Assembly (NCBI GenBank): GCA_950022295.1
Contig: OX465595.1
Span: 66,982,770 to 67,046,769, forward strand
From: Bromus sterilis
Taxonomy: Eukaryota > Streptophyta > Magnoliopsida > Poales > Poaceae
Reading direction: 5' to 3'
DNA length: 64,000 nucleotides
Shown piece after piece: positions 34,532 to 47,100 of this stretch (positions are counted from its first letter, which is position 1; the number at the start of each line of letters is the position of its first letter). Position numbers and translations under genes: made by a program. The notes under the pieces were generated by a model, which was given only the letters and a program-made list of their open reading frames with translations, did not search any database and was not told where the DNA came from.

Positions 34532-36604
34532 TCAAGTCTTTTCAATAGAATAACTAGCCCGTGTGACGGACTCAAAAGGTAACTTAATCCTTTTCCTAGG
34601 GAAATGTTCCATCCCTTTCTTGAGAGGGAATTGTAATTTGATAGTTCCCTCTTTCATGTCAATGATAGCACCAACTGTGCGAAGAAAAGAACGTCCCAAA
34701 ATAATTGGACAAGAGGGCTCACACTCAATGTCCATAATAGTGAAATCAACGGGAACATAATTGTCATTGACAATGATAAGAACATCGTCGATCTTCCCCA
34801 AAGGTTTCTTTACGGAAGAATCAACAAGACGAACACCAAAAGAACAAGGATCAAAAGGTTTCAATTCAAGCATATCATACATTCTTCTGGGCATAACAGA
34901 GGTACTTGCTCCAACATCACAAAGAGCATAACAAGAGAAGTTATTCAATTTAATTTTTATCATAGGATCCCAACCATCTTCTAGCTTCCTAGGTATGGAG
35001 GCTTCTAGTCTAAGCTTCTCCTCCCTAACTTTGATTAGAGCATCGGTGATATGCTCTGTGAAGGCAAGATTGAGTGTGCTAGTGTAGGGGTCTCTAGACA
35101 TCTTGTGTAGGAAACCAATAACTTCGGGTAAAGTGTAGTTGTCAAAGTCTAGGTCACTACTATCTATCAAGGAGGTAGTGATATCATTTAGGTTCACTTG
35201 TTTGAAAGCCTCTATGTTCATAGAGGTTTCTTCATCTAAGGTTGAGGTGGTAGCATCACCATTGATAGGTCCGGTGGGACTAGGGGTGTGATGGGTGCTA
35301 ATAGTTTGGACATCCTCAACTACTTGGATAGTAGCTACTGTGTGGTAGGTAGAAAGGCTCTTAATTCTCTCTTCTTCCTTGGGTACAACTTCGGGTTTAG
35401 CTGCCATTTGGTTTATCAAGGTAGATTGGGTATGAGATATGTTTGAAACATAAGTCTCGATGGCAGTGAGTCTAGTTTCGAGACTGGAAATGTCACCGTT
35501 CAGGCTCGCAAGCTGTTTGCTAATGTTTTGCAGGATAGAGGAGTGCTCATCTAATTGTCTAGAAAAGGCCTTGTTTTGTTCAAACTGAGTGTGCATATAG
35601 CTTTTGGTGGCCTTTTCTATTTCTACAAGTTTCTCATAGCTGGGCAGGTATTTTTCCCTATAGTTCTGGCCGTAGAGGTTGCTGGTGGTAGGATAAGTGT
35701 TGTTCCCATAGTTGTTGGATGGGAAAGGCCTAGGATTGTTGCTACCAAAGTTACTCCTATAAGGATTATTGTTGAAGTTGTTTCTAGAGACAAAATTGAC
35801 ATCTACTTGCTCCTGAGCAACCAAAGAATTTAAAGGAACATCTTGAGGATCAATAGAAGGTTGCTTGGTAAGTAGAGACATGATAAGGTCAACCTTTTCA
35901 TTTAAAGAGGAGATCTCCTCGACAGAGTTTACCTTCTTACCGGTTGGAGATCTCTCGGTGTGCCATTGCGAGTAGTTCAGCATCATCTCATCAAGTAGCT
36001 TTGTGGCAGCACCAAGCGTGGTTGACATAAAAGTTCCTCCCGCGGCCGAATCTAACAGGTTCCGCGAGGTGAAGTTCAAGCCTGCATAAAAAGTCTGGAT
36101 AACCATCCAAGTAGTCAGTCCATGTGTGGGGCAGTTCTTGACAAGCGTCTTCATACGTTCCCAAGCCTAGGCAACGTGTTCATTATCCAATTGCCTGAAA
36201 TTCATAATGTTACTCCGCAATTGAATAATTTTAGCAGGGGGATAGTACTTCCCTATAAAAGCATCTTTGCATTTACTCCAAGAATCAATATTGTTCTTGG
36301 GCAAAGATTGTAGCCACTCCTTGGCTCTTCCTCTCAAAGAGAAAGGAAAAAGCTTCAGCTTGACGATGTCTCCATCCACTTCCTTGTACTTCTGCATGTC
36401 GCAGAGCTCGATAAAGTTGTTTAGGTGCAAGGCAGCATCTTCTTCTGCTCCTGAGAATTGATCTTTCATGACAAGGTTAAGCAGAGCAGGTTTAATCTCA
36501 TAAGAAGGTGCTAAAGTGGCAGGTGGAGCAATAGGAGTGCAGATAAAGTCACTGTTGTTGTGACTAGTGAAGTCACACAACTTAGTGTTTGCATTGGAAC
36601 CCAT
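34532..36604 (-). pseudogene. gag-protease of element G (one nonsense codon)
   Basis: A single frame of about 690 codons from MGSNANTKLCDF (36604), broken only by TAG at 36167-36169 (HVA-stop-AWERMK, where Gln is expected). The gag domain has FPFSLRGRAKEWLQSLP and FRQLDNEHVA, then an Asn/Tyr-rich stretch (NNFNNNPYRSNFGSNNPR), a coiled-coil-like segment around LTAIETYVSNIS, and a protease with CYALCDVGASTSVMP and CPIILGRSFLRTVGAIID. It ends at 34532 without a polymerase. Apart from the one stop the frame is clean. Confidence 0.85.
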
Positions 36605-36730
36605 AGTAGCAGAAGGTATTTTTGGTATTTTTGATTAAGGACACAAAAGTAAAAACTGAAAGGTAAACTAACAAGACTAAAAAGCAAAGATAAAAGATAG
36701 TGTGCAACTCCCCTATCTTGTAGACTGGAG

Positions 36731-36748
36731 TCCCCGGCAACGGCGCCA
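36731..36748 (-). promoter_or_regulatory. Primer binding site of element G (tRNA-Asp)
   Basis: Minus strand TGGCGCCGTTGCCGGGGA, an 18-base perfect complement of the 3' end of plant tRNA-Asp as I remember it, 10 bases after the LTR. Confidence 0.85.
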
Positions 36749-36758
36749 GAAAACTTGC

Positions 36759-38398
36759 TGATGGCAAGAGAGTGTTATACTCTTCAAGCCCTCGTTGATT
36801 ACCCCAAGTGCAGGGTTGGATATATAGTGCAGCGGCAAGTTTTCCCTTGGCAAAGATACCAAGGTTTGTCTCCCGGAGGACTCCGAAGGATACAAGAAGG
36901 TGGTAAAGTGAACAATGGCGCCGAGGTTCCTAGCTTCACCTGGACCTGCACACAAATACAAATAACTTTGCTCCCAACGAGTACAGAGGAGTTGTCAATT
37001 CCTCCGTCCTTGCTGTTTACAAAGGATCAACGCAAGAGATAATAATAGTGGCAACTGAAAGTAAAGACTGAAAGTAATAAGGGTGTAAACAGTGATATGA
37101 AGATGGACCGGGGTCCCGTGATTTTCACTAGTGATGTCTCTCTCCCAAAAGACGATAAAAGTGCTAGCGAGGTAAACAAATCACAGTTGGGCAATTGACA
37201 GGATTATGAAGGCACCGCAATGCTAACTATGCTGCAAAGAAAGGAAGGGCTCAAAAGCAATGTAAGTAGACCGAAATCCAGCTGCATCTACTATGAATCA
37301 TCCACCTTGAGATATCTATCCAGAATATCTCGCTGGTATTTAGTTGCGAATCCCACCCAAAGTGTAAACTCAAAGCAACAGACAACTGCATTAAAAGAAC
37401 TATGCGTAAAGTAAACAATCCTTGCACCCGCAGGTACAAGCACCGTTGTTTTATCCCTGGTGGAAACATCACATCCCCTAGTCTCATGTTTTTGTCACTC
37501 AAGCTAGACATCAAGGGGCTGAACCCACAATCGAGCATAACGCTCTCTCTTGGAGTTGCAAATAAAATACTTGGCCAAAGCAAATACCGCAACGGAGAAC
37601 ATGCAAGAATTTACTCAAGAACAAAAAATAAAAGAGAAGAACCAAATATATTACTCATCACAATCTGAACATAGTCTCATAATCCATCAGATCCCAACAA
37701 ACTCAGCATAGCAACAGCAGAAATTACATAGATGCCTCGATCATGTGAGGCAGCTCACGAGGACTCGAAAGTGGAAGCACAAAAGGGGGAGAGATAGATC
37801 ACATAGCTACTGGTCACGGACCCATGGTCCAAGGGAAACTACTCACGGTACATACGGGAGGCGTCCATGGCTATGGATGGTCTCCCGGAGGGGGTAGCTT
37901 CTCCCGGCAGGGTGCCGGAGCAGCTTCTCCAGGCAGCCTGATCTAGAAACGGCGGCGGCGGCGGAACAGAGGCGAGATCGCGAAAGAGGAGTCTGTCTTA
38001 GGGGTTTCCACCCCGAGGGGTAAATATAGGAGAAGGGGGGCGTCGAGGAGACCCACCAGGCAGCCAGGAGGCCTCATGGCGCGGCCTAGGGTGGGGCCGC
38101 GCCAGGGGCCCTCCTGGCCTCCTGGTGGTGGCCCTCCTCCGCTCCTTTGGTGTTTCCAGAACCTTCTGTTGCGCTGATTTTTTATATATTTTTCCCGGAA
38201 TTTTTGGAGCAGTTTTAATGGCCGGAAAACCTGAAATACAAAAACAACAGAAAACAGAAACTGGCAGCTGGGTGCACTGAGTTAGTAGGTTAGTCCAAAT
38301 TGGTTCAAAAGTGTATGAAAGTTCAAGCAAAACATGGCAAAGTTACACAAAACATGCATGGAACAAGAAGAAATTATAGATACGTTTGGGACGTATCA
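36759..38398 (-). mobile_element. 5' LTR of element G (1640 bp)
   Basis: Minus strand starts TGATACGTCCCAAACGTATC at 38398 and ends TCTTGCCATCA at 36759. Differs from the other LTR by scattered substitutions and a deletion of about 11 bp near 37260. Confidence 0.9.
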
Positions 38399-38428
38399 GG
38401 TGACCCTACCCGGGGGTCCTTCCCCCGA
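38399..38428 (-). mobile_element. LTR tip of element F, displaced by G
   Basis: On the minus strand TGTCGGGGGAAGGACCCCC, ending in GGGTCACC, the start of the F LTR (compare TGTCGGGGGATTGGTACCC in D). This shows that G entered an existing F LTR. Confidence 0.75.
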
Positions 38429-38759
38429 CAAAGCCCAAAGGGAAAAACAATTACAATGAAGATAAACAAGGGGGGACTTTCCAGCAAGTTCAGAGTAGTC
38501 TTATACAAGCCAAAAGCAGAAAAACCACACAGGGTTATGAATCACGCCAATGTCGACTTCCTGGGTATCAAAGGTGGCCCTGTAGGGACTTGTGAAGACC
38601 AGCAGACCCCTAGCATAGACATCGGGGTGGACATTATTGATTTTCCCACAAGTTTGTATTTCTTCACAGGCGAAACAAACATATCGGGAGCTCTAGTGAA
38701 CCTTAGATGCTGACAGTCAATCCTAGAAACAGGCACCCCTCGAGTTGCATGCAGGATGT
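38429..38759. other. Unassigned stretch between element F and the LINE
   Basis: No gene. Short frames on both strands without recognisable family. A very degenerate TGGCGC...GTCGC primer-site-like string at about 38842-38860 (minus) just beyond it hints at an old LTR element or LINE 3' end; not supported further. Confidence 0.3.
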
Positions 38760-39721
38760 CACTTAGCCATTGAAGATCAAATAAGGCCGCCTAATCGGAT
38801 CTACCAATGAACTTGAAACTCCATCAATCTCTATCTTCTTTCCTCCAGCGACAGCGCCAACCAGAATTTGATCGTCCTGAGAACCGATCTCCACACCTGA
38901 ACAGTCAACATCATATAGTGTTATAAAATACCATAGAGTTCCTGTGTTTACACAAACACCACATAAGTGCAAATGTGTGCTAATGAAGGTCCTGAGATTT
39001 TCAGCAACCACACACTCAAAAAATAGGTGGTGGATAGATTCATTTTCACTACAGAAAAAACAGTCTAGGGGTTTAATCACATGCCTTTTCCTAAGATTAT
39101 CTCTAGTCATCAATTTTGTTGTTTGATAGAAACCACATGAAGACATGTATTTTTGGAGGAACTCTAAGTTTCCACACAATTGGTGGATACTCCTCTAAAG
39201 TTAATGACATGGTATAATTAACTGATAGAATATTGGCCTTTATTCTCTAGTTGCGACACCAAATAATCAGCGTCAACAGAGAAAATGAGGTTGTCTGCAA
39301 TTCCAAGCAGTTGGTACCATTGCCCCATGAGTAGAGTAGAGAAAATTCTCCTAAAAGTCAGCTTCAAATGACTTCCACACCAGGCATCAGCTAAACTAAT
39401 ATTTTTCTCATTACAAATGATATATATGGACCAAAATTGGCAGAAAGGGGGGAGTTACGAAACCATCCCAGAATCTAATTTTAGTCCCAGCACCAACAAC
39501 CCATCAATATCCAAATTTGAGGGCATGTATAGTAAATTTAGCGCCTTTCCAAAATTTGGATATGTCTTGGTTAGAACTAGGGAGAAAGTGTCCCTTATAA
39601 AAACATAAATTATATCTAACGGAGTGATCCCTAAGAATTATTTGTAGTTGCTGACTTGGTGCTCCACACGATTCCAGAAAAATGGAAGTGGTGAGCGGAG
39701 CGAAGAGCCTCTGAACAGGCC
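38760..39721 (-). pseudogene. LINE: end of ORF2 with zinc-binding RT-associated domain
   Basis: Minus-strand text with stops reads like the C-terminal part of plant non-LTR reverse transcriptases: ICNEKNISLADAWCGSHLKL, FSVDADYLVWRLENKG, then TRDNLRKRHVIKPLDCFFC and NESIHHLFFECVVAENL, the zinc-binding (zf-RVT) block at about 39110-38970. The catalytic palm of the reverse transcriptase is absent. Right end cut by element D (target duplication 39717-39721). Confidence 0.7.
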
Positions 39722-40734
39722 TGTCGAGGGATTGGTACCCGGGTAGGCTCACCCAAGCGAAAGCAACCTTTCAAGACAAGGATGGACCGATTGGGCTGCA
39801 GCTGGGCCGAGCCGGGCAGGCGTACGGCCGATTGCTCCAAGAAAATCAGCCATACCGAATGCCAGCAGTCGGCCCAGGCGCAACCGGTCCACCCTTTCAT
39901 CACCAAGACAATTATCCGATTGGCCCGCAGCTGGGCCGAGGTGGGCATCAGCACGGCCGATTGCCCAGAGCAATCGACCTTGCCTGGAACCACCAGTCGG
40001 CCCAGGCGCAATCGGTACAACCTACTACCCCTGGAGAAGTTGACCCGAGATCAGTCGAGGGTACAAGTACGAGGTCATAAATGCGCAATCCCGAGAGATC
40101 GGGGTGGCAGAGAAGCCAAGTCACATCGAAGATCTGGCAGAGATGCGGTGTCGACCTCTCCGCCGATTCCGCGGACAGGACGACAAGACCGCACCTCCTA
40201 GCTCCACTGTTCACCATCATGCCCTACGAGTCTATATCATGGGTCGCCGCTCGTCGGGTCCGGATCACCCGGAGAGCAGCAGTCGGTGGGCCCCAGCCGA
40301 TTAGAGGATGACAGCTGGGCCCAATCGGCAGTGAAGTTACCGATTTACCTCGGGCTCATGCTATAAGAGCCCGGGGTACCCCTCCTGCGTGGGGGACGAT
40401 CCGCTCATTCGCACCATTACTCAGAACTCACTCAGTTCATTCACTGCTAGTAGTTACTCCTCAGGGAAGCAGGAGAGAGCCTTGCCCACGGCGGCGCTCA
40501 CCTTCCCCTGAGTAGATAGAGAAGCAGTTATTGTAGATCAGTTCCATTGATATAGAAGAGACAAGCAGGAGTAGGGGTGTTATCTCTCCGGAGAGCCCCG
40601 AACCTGGGCACATCGTGGTGTCTATCACCGTGTTTGTGCCCAACCCGATTCCGGCACCATCGACATCTTTCTTCCTTGCGTCTTCCCCTCACTTTAGCCA
40701 TCCCCATGGCATCTGCCGTCACATATTGACGACA
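39722..40734 (+). mobile_element. 5' LTR of element D (1013 bp)
   Basis: TGTCGAGGGATTGGTACCCG ... ATATTGACGACA. TATA-like CTATAAGAGC at 40361-40370 just before a GC-rich start region and a CT-rich leader. Confidence 0.92.
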
Positions 40735-40735
40735 G

Positions 40736-42889
40736 TTGGCGCCCACCGTGGGGCAGACCGAGGCGTCGGCTGGAGTAAAGATCCGGACGGGATTTTCCTC
40801 TGCATCAGGCGGTAGCCACGGCTCTGGCCTGATTCCTAGGAGTGGGGAAATCCATTACGTGGTGGACTACTCGGCACGGTACGGGGCCGAGGCACCCCTG
40901 CCGCCTGGTGTGTCGCTGCAGATCAGCAGTCATCGCCTCTTCATCAGCAGCTTCTCCGAGGCATATCCCACGGAGATTCGCGTCTTCTCATGCGTCACGG
41001 ATCCGCTCTCGACCAGGGGCTGCAGTGCAGCATCTGGCGGAGAGGATGGCCGAGTGCACGCAGCCGTCATGATGGCGGGGGCGTCTTCATCGAGTAATCG
41101 TGGTGCAGTGAGTGCGGCTAGGAAAGCCAAGGAGGCAGCGGAGGCTGCAGAGAGAGTCGGCACCAGTGCGTTGCGGGATGTGTTATACACACCCGTGAAC
41201 AGGAATGGTGACCCCGATCAAGTGCACACCGAGCTGGAGACGGCACGGCTCGCTCTTGCTCGCAGGGCCGAGCAGGTGTTAGCAGAAGAGCGCAGGCTGG
41301 GAGCCATCACGAGGGAATACAACGCAGCGCATGCAGGACTACGTCGGCCAATTGAGCCCGCGGTCTTAGAAGATTTGAGAAGCCGAGGGAGAGCAGTCAA
41401 CTAGCAGCTGTCGGGAGCTGAGCAACCGGAGCGGCCGAGGACGCCGGTGCAGCCGGAGCAGTCGGCGCAATCGGCGTTCATCCAGAGGCCGACATACAGC
41501 ACTCCAGAAAAAAACCTGAGAGCAGCCGAGCAGATAGCACTCGAGCTAGAAGACCTGGAGGGAGATGAGCGGCGAGAGCAGTCGCGCTGAATGCGTGAAC
41601 TGCTGGCAGCCGCGAAGGAGCAGAGGCTCGTGGCAATGGAGAATCAAAATGCAGGACCCGGGGCGTCAAGAGGAACTGTGAGGCCGAATCCGGAAGCTAG
41701 CCAGCGACCGAATAATGCATCGTGGCAGAACAGACAGCAGCCTGCCCCATCTCGGCATGAGAGCAAGGTCAGGAGCAATCGGCCACCCCCAGCGTCAAGC
41801 AAAAGAATTGAAGAGCCAGCTGTTAACAGCATGCGCAATGACATGCCTCAGCAGTCGGCACCAAGACCAGCAATCAGCGCCCGACTGGGCCCTCGCCAAA
41901 TCGGTCAAAATGATGCCAGGCATCGCATTGAGCTCCTGGAGGAAGAGGCTCAAGAGGATGAAGAAGGAGAGGCTGGCCCGTCGTGTTTCGGTCATCGCAT
42001 TCAGACCGAAAAGTTTCCCAAAGGCTTCACGCTGCCGAGAGACACCCCCAAGTACAATGGTTCTGTGAAGCCAGAAGATTGGTTGTCCGATTACCTGACC
42101 GCAGTCCGAATTGCAGGAGGCAATCGGCGCGTGGCAGTCCGCTACGGACCTTTGATGCTGCAGGGTTCAGCTCGGACATGGTTGAACAGTTTGCCCAAGG
42201 ATAGTGTGAACTGCTGGGAAGATTTCACAAGTGCATTCATTCACAACTTCACGAGCACGTATGAGCGGCCCAACCTCCCACGGCAGTTGGCTCTTTGTGT
42301 GCAAGGCAAGGATGAACCCCTCCGAGATTACCTATCTCGGTGGATCAAGTTGAAGAACTCATGTGAAGGAGTCCATGAGATCAAGGCCATTCAATATTTC
42401 ACGGATGGATGCCTGGCCGATTCAATGCTGAAACACAAGTTTCTCCACAAAGATTCCACGTCGCTCGCCGAGCTCATGAAGGTGGCCAACTCGTTTGCTG
42501 TGTCCGATTCTGCGATGCGCCCTATCCAACTCGGAGTTGGAGGTGTAATCTAGTCACCAGGGGCTCCGCAGTCGGACGTAGGAAACCAAGGCCTCAGTCG
42601 GAAGGAAAGAGGAGAGAACAACCGCAACAACAACAACAACCAGCAGAACAATGGCAAGCGCAAGGATGAGCAGCCAGACACTCAGTACGGCAGTCGGCAG
42701 GTGGCCGCTGTCCAGAATGAAGAAGATCCAGGGGCTGCAGGAGGCAGTCGAAAGATGAGACCTAATGTGAGGCCCCCGGGGCAGATGAAGCCCAAGTACA
42801 CATTTGATGATATGCTGGATGCACCGTGCAAATTGCACAGCACTCCTGGCAGGCGTCTGCGCACACAACTCGGCAGTGTGATTTTGTGA
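40736..42889 (+). pseudogene. gag of element D (three internal stops)
   Basis: One frame with TAG 41402, TGA 41588 and TAG 42551. Parts in order: MAPTVGQTEASAGV start overlapping the primer site; Ala/Glu-rich helices (MMAGASSSSNRG, REYNAAHAGL); the gag core (FPKGFTLPRDTPKYNGSVKP, LQGSARTWLNSLP, DYLSRWIKLKNSCEG); an Asn/Gln-rich run; GAAGGSRKMRP; and the start of a Cys/His knuckle (PCKLHSTPG). Near 42856 a one-base shift leads into the protease frame. The TGA at 41588 fits a CGA change; the TAGs fit CAG changes. Confidence 0.88.
40737..40754 (+). promoter_or_regulatory. Primer binding site of element D
   Basis: TGGCGCCCACCGTGGGGC, two bases after the 5' LTR; same type as in element F. Confidence 0.8.
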
Positions 42890-43761
42890 GAAGGATTGCA
42901 AAGGGAGAAGCTTTACCACCTCCACCCCCACCACCACCCCAGAACAGAGGACCACCTCAGCAGCAGAACCAGTTCCCGCCGCAAGATGCCGCCTACATGA
43001 TTTTCACCAGTGAATCCACCGACAAGGGCAGTCGGAGAGCCCGAGCTCAAGAAGTCAATGCCACCATGCCGCCGATTCCTCAGTTCATGCATTGGTCCGA
43101 GTGTCCTATATCCTGGGACAGAGCAGATCACCCCACCATCTTGCCGAATCCGGGAAATTATCCGCTTGTGGTTGATGCTCTGTTCGCAGGACCAAGATTT
43201 TCATGCAAGTTCTCCCGAGTGCTCGTCGATGGAGGAAGCACAATCAACATTCTGTACAGAGACACCTTGATCAAGCTAGGGCTCACCGAGAAGGATCTGG
43301 TGCGCAGTCGGATGACTTTCCATGGGATCGTCCCTGGGTTGTCTTGCACCCCCATGGGTCGCATTCGGCAGGACGTCATATTTGGCACAGAGGAGAACTT
43401 CAGGAGGGAGCCAATTTGGTTCGAGGTCGCCGACCTCAGCAGTCCTTATCACGCTCTGTTGGGACTGCCCGCATTTTCCAAGTTCATGTTCAATGCACAG
43501 CAGACTTACCTCAAGATGAAGATCCCAGGGCCAAACGGCGTCATCACCGTCACCGGGGACTTCAGGAAGTCCCTCGAGTGCAAGTCGGCTGGCGGCAGTT
43601 TGGCTGATTCTCAGGTGGTTGAAACAGAGAAGCGTCAGCTCGGCAAGGTGATTGCAATGGCGCTAGCACAGAACAAGAATCCACTCCCAGTCAGCCTAGC
43701 AAAGAGAGAAGATGAGAATCGGCTTTTCAGTCGGCCAAGGACAGCAGGAAGATCGCTCTAG
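42856..43761 (+). pseudogene. Protease region of element D
   Basis: Frame continuing from the gag knuckle (HTTRQCDFVRRIAKGEA) through a Pro run and the aspartic protease, with SRVLVDGGSTINILY (D-G-G instead of D-S/T-G, as usual in this lineage) and SPYHALLGLPAFSKFM. It ends by another frame change near 43735 into the reverse transcriptase frame. Confidence 0.85.
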
Positions 43762-44174
43762 ATCCCTCTGACGCAACCAAGTTCGTTGTAGTCGGAGCTG
43801 GACTTAGCGACAAATAGGATAGCGAGCTCGTCGAGTTCCTCCGTGAGAATCGGGACATCTTCGCATGGTCTCCACAAGACATGCCTGGTGTGCCGAGAGA
43901 ACTCGCCGAGCACAAGTTACACATTCGGCCAGGCTCGAAGCCGGTCAAGCAACCTCTGAGACGTTTTTCTGAAGATAAGAGAAGGGCAATCGGCGAAGAG
44001 ATTGCGAAGCTGCGAGCTGCAGGTTTCATCATGGAAGTGTTTTACCCCGAGTGGCTGGCGAATCCAGTCCTCGTCATGAAGAAGAACAAGACCTGGCACA
44101 TGTGTATCGATTACACTTGCCTGAACAAGGCGTGCCCGAAGGATCCGTTTGCTTTGCCCCGTATCGATAAGTGA
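43740..44174 (+). pseudogene. Start of reverse transcriptase of element D (stop and frameshift)
   Basis: Frame ALDPSDATKFVVVGAGLSDK, TAG at 43815 (Gln expected), then FLRENRDIFAWSPQDMPG, KPVKQPLRRFSEDKRRAIGE, MCIDYTCLNKACPKD, LPRIDK. At 44172 a single missing G after GATAAG breaks the frame; the next 1088 codons follow in frame +2. Confidence 0.88.
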
Positions 44175-47100
44175 TTGATTCTACGGCCGGTTGCGAGATT
44201 TTGTCTTTTCTGGATGCCACAGCTGGCTATCACCAGATCAAAGTTGCGGTGGAAGATCAAATAAAAACTGCATTTATAACCCCTTTCGGGGCTTATTGTT
44301 ATATCACCATGCCTTTTGGTTTGAAAAATGGAGGTGCCACTTATCAACGCACAATTCAGAGGTGTACACACTCCCAACTCGGCAGAAACCTCCACGTCTA
44401 CGTGGACGATTTGGTGGTGAAGTCGGCAAAGGGAGTCACACTCCTAGACGACCTCCGAGAGACGTTTGCAAATTTGAGAACTTATCAGATCAAGCTCAAT
44501 CCGGAGAAATGTGTTTTTGGAGTCCAAGCCGGCAAGCTCTTGGGTTTTCTCGTTTTCGAGAGAGGAATCGAATGCAATCCCGACAAGATAGCCGCAATCG
44601 AGCGAATGGAGCAACCCAAGAACCTGAAGCAAGTACAGAAGTTCACCGGCTGCCTCGCATCACTCAGCCGATTTCTCAGTCGGCTCGGTGAAAAAGCAAT
44701 CCCGTTGTATCAACTGATGAAGAAGACGGAGAAGTTCACCTGGACACCTCAGGCAAGCGAAGCATTCCGAGAGCTCAAGCGCATGCTCTCCACTGCGCCA
44801 ATTCTGGCTGCCCCGATTGAGAAGGAGCCAATGATGTTGTACATTGCGGCAACCAATCGGGTGATTAGTGCAGTTATGATGGTGGAGCGGCCCGAGAAGG
44901 AAAAGGAACAGCAGATTCAGCGACCTGTGTATTATATCAGTGAAGTGCTCTCGGCATCCAAGAAAAACTACCCTCACTATCAGAAGATGTGCTATGGAGT
45001 GTACATGGCGGCCAAGAGGTTGAAGCCATATTTTCAGGCCCACCTGGTCACGGTCGTCAGCTCGGCTCCATTGGCCGACATCATAGGAAGCAGAGATGCA
45101 ACCGGAAGAGTAGCAAAGTGGGCAATCGAGATCGCCAACCATGGCATGCAGTACGAGCCGAGAACATCAATCAAGTCGCAAGCGTTGGCCGATTTGCTGG
45201 TGGACTGGGCTGAAACTCAATATATGCCATCCATCCCAGGGTCGGACTTCTGGCGAATGCATTTCGACGGATCCAAGATGAAGAGCGGCCTAGGGGCTGG
45301 GGTAGTGCTTACTTCACCAAGAGGAGATCAACTGCAGTATGTGCTCCAAATTCACTTTGCAGCATCAAATAATGTGGCCGAGTACGAAGCCCTTGTGCAT
45401 GGTATCAAGCTGGCCAAGGAAATCGGCATTCGGAATATTGAGTGCTTTGGTGACTCCGATTTGGTGGTACAGCAATGCACATGCACCTGGGATGCAAATG
45501 ATGCAAATATGGCAAGCTATCGTTTCCTAGTGCAGCAGATCAGTGGGTACTTTGAAGGATGTGAGTTCCACCATGTGCCAAGAGCAAACAACGAAGCAGC
45601 AGATGCATTGTCCAAGCTCGGCTCAACAAGGCAAGCTATCCCACCAGGCGTATCACTTGAGCACATCAGGAAGCCATCCATCATGCCATCCCCAGAGTCG
45701 GAGTCCATTTTCATCTCGGAGACCGACCTTGAAGCGTTGAAGAAGGCAAAAGAAGCTCAACCAGCAAAAATTCCAACTCTGAAGAAGCAGTCAAGTGCCC
45801 AAGGTGCTTCAGCAGCAGCAGGGCCGACAGCACCAGGGGCTGCCAATTGCAAACCAGGGGCTGCCGAAGGCAGCAAGATGAGCAAGGCCAAAGGGAAGCA
45901 AGCAGAGGCAGCGCCAGATGGCATAGCCTTAGAAGAACCAATGACGTCAGGCATTGCAGATTGCAGTGAAGAAGTTTCAGCTCCAGACGAGCAGTCGCCA
46001 CCAGGGGCTGCCGAATGCGTGCCAGGCGCCACAATCGGCAGTTCAGAGACAGAAGTTGAGATGACAGAGATTCAAGAGGCCGAGATCCAAGAGGCCAATG
46101 GCCAAGAAGACGATATCCAAGAAGAAGTTGCACCCCAGCATGCAGCAGTAATGGCAGTCGTCGGTGCGCCATCATGGGCACAACCGATTAGAGATTTCCT
46201 AGCAGACGGAATCCTTCCAGAAGACGAAGCAGAGTCAAGACAAATCAGCCGCCGATCTTGGGCATACACAATAATCAACAACGAGCTAGTGTGCAAAAGT
46301 GCAACTGGTGTTTTTCAGAGGTGTGTAGAAGAAGACAGAGGCTTGGAGTTGCTCAGAGATATCCATCAAGGTGAATGCGGTCATCACACATCTGCAAAAG
46401 CCATTGCCAGCAAAGCTTTCCGACATGGTTTCTATTGGCCGACTGCGCTTGCAGCGACTGAGAATTTGGTGAAATATTGCAAGGGTTGCCAGCGGTTCAA
46501 GGCAAAAAGTCATCAGCAAGCATCAGCATTGAAGACAATCCCAATAGCATGGCCGTTTGCAGTATGGGGGTTACATATGGTTGGTCCATTCAAGAGGGCC
46601 CGAAGTGGCATGGCACATCTCCTGGTTGAAGTGGATAAATTTACCAAGTGGATTGAAGCCCGCCCGATCAAGAAGCTGGATGGCCCGACTGCGGTCCGTT
46701 TTGTGGCCGACATCGTATGCAGATATGGCGTGCCCAATAGCATCATCACCGACAACGGCACCAATTTCACAAAGGGGGCACTAGCTCGATATGCATCTCA
46801 GCAGGGCATTCGGCTGGATCTTGCATCTGTGGCGCATCCCCAGTCGAATGGTCAAGTAGAAAGAGCAAATGGCCTCATCCTCTCGGGTATCACACCCCGA
46901 TTGGTGGAGCCACTTGAGAGGGCACCCGGAGCATGGATTGAAGAACTCCCAGCAGTACTGTTCAGCTTAAGTACCACACCAAATAGGTCGACTGGATTCA
47001 CTCCTTTCTTCCTGGTGTATGGATCAGAAGCAATCATCCCATCTGACATCGAGTTTGATTCACCTCGGCATGCCTTGTACACCGAGGAAGAAGCCAAGTT

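Larger units (their letters stand above)
29980..38398 (-). mobile_element. Gypsy element G (minus strand, gag-protease only)
   Basis: 8.4 kb element with two LTRs, a perfect tRNA-Asp primer site, one gag-protease frame and 2.9 kb of non-coding 3' DNA. Target duplications agtga (29975-29979) and ggtga (38399-38403) match at 4 of 5. No reverse transcriptase or integrase is present. LTRs start TGATACGTCCCAAACGTATC on the minus strand. The set-up resembles non-autonomous Athila-like families of Triticeae such as Sabrina-type elements; that name is only a suggestion. Confidence 0.88.

Noticed and set aside
38842..38860. A primer binding site of a further LTR element
   Set aside because: Only about 13 of 18 bases fit tRNA-Asp and no LTR end is visible next to it.
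45711..46181. 156-codon minus-strand frame under the D linker
   Set aside because: Leu-rich shadow of the Gln/Glu/Ala-rich linker coding sequence.
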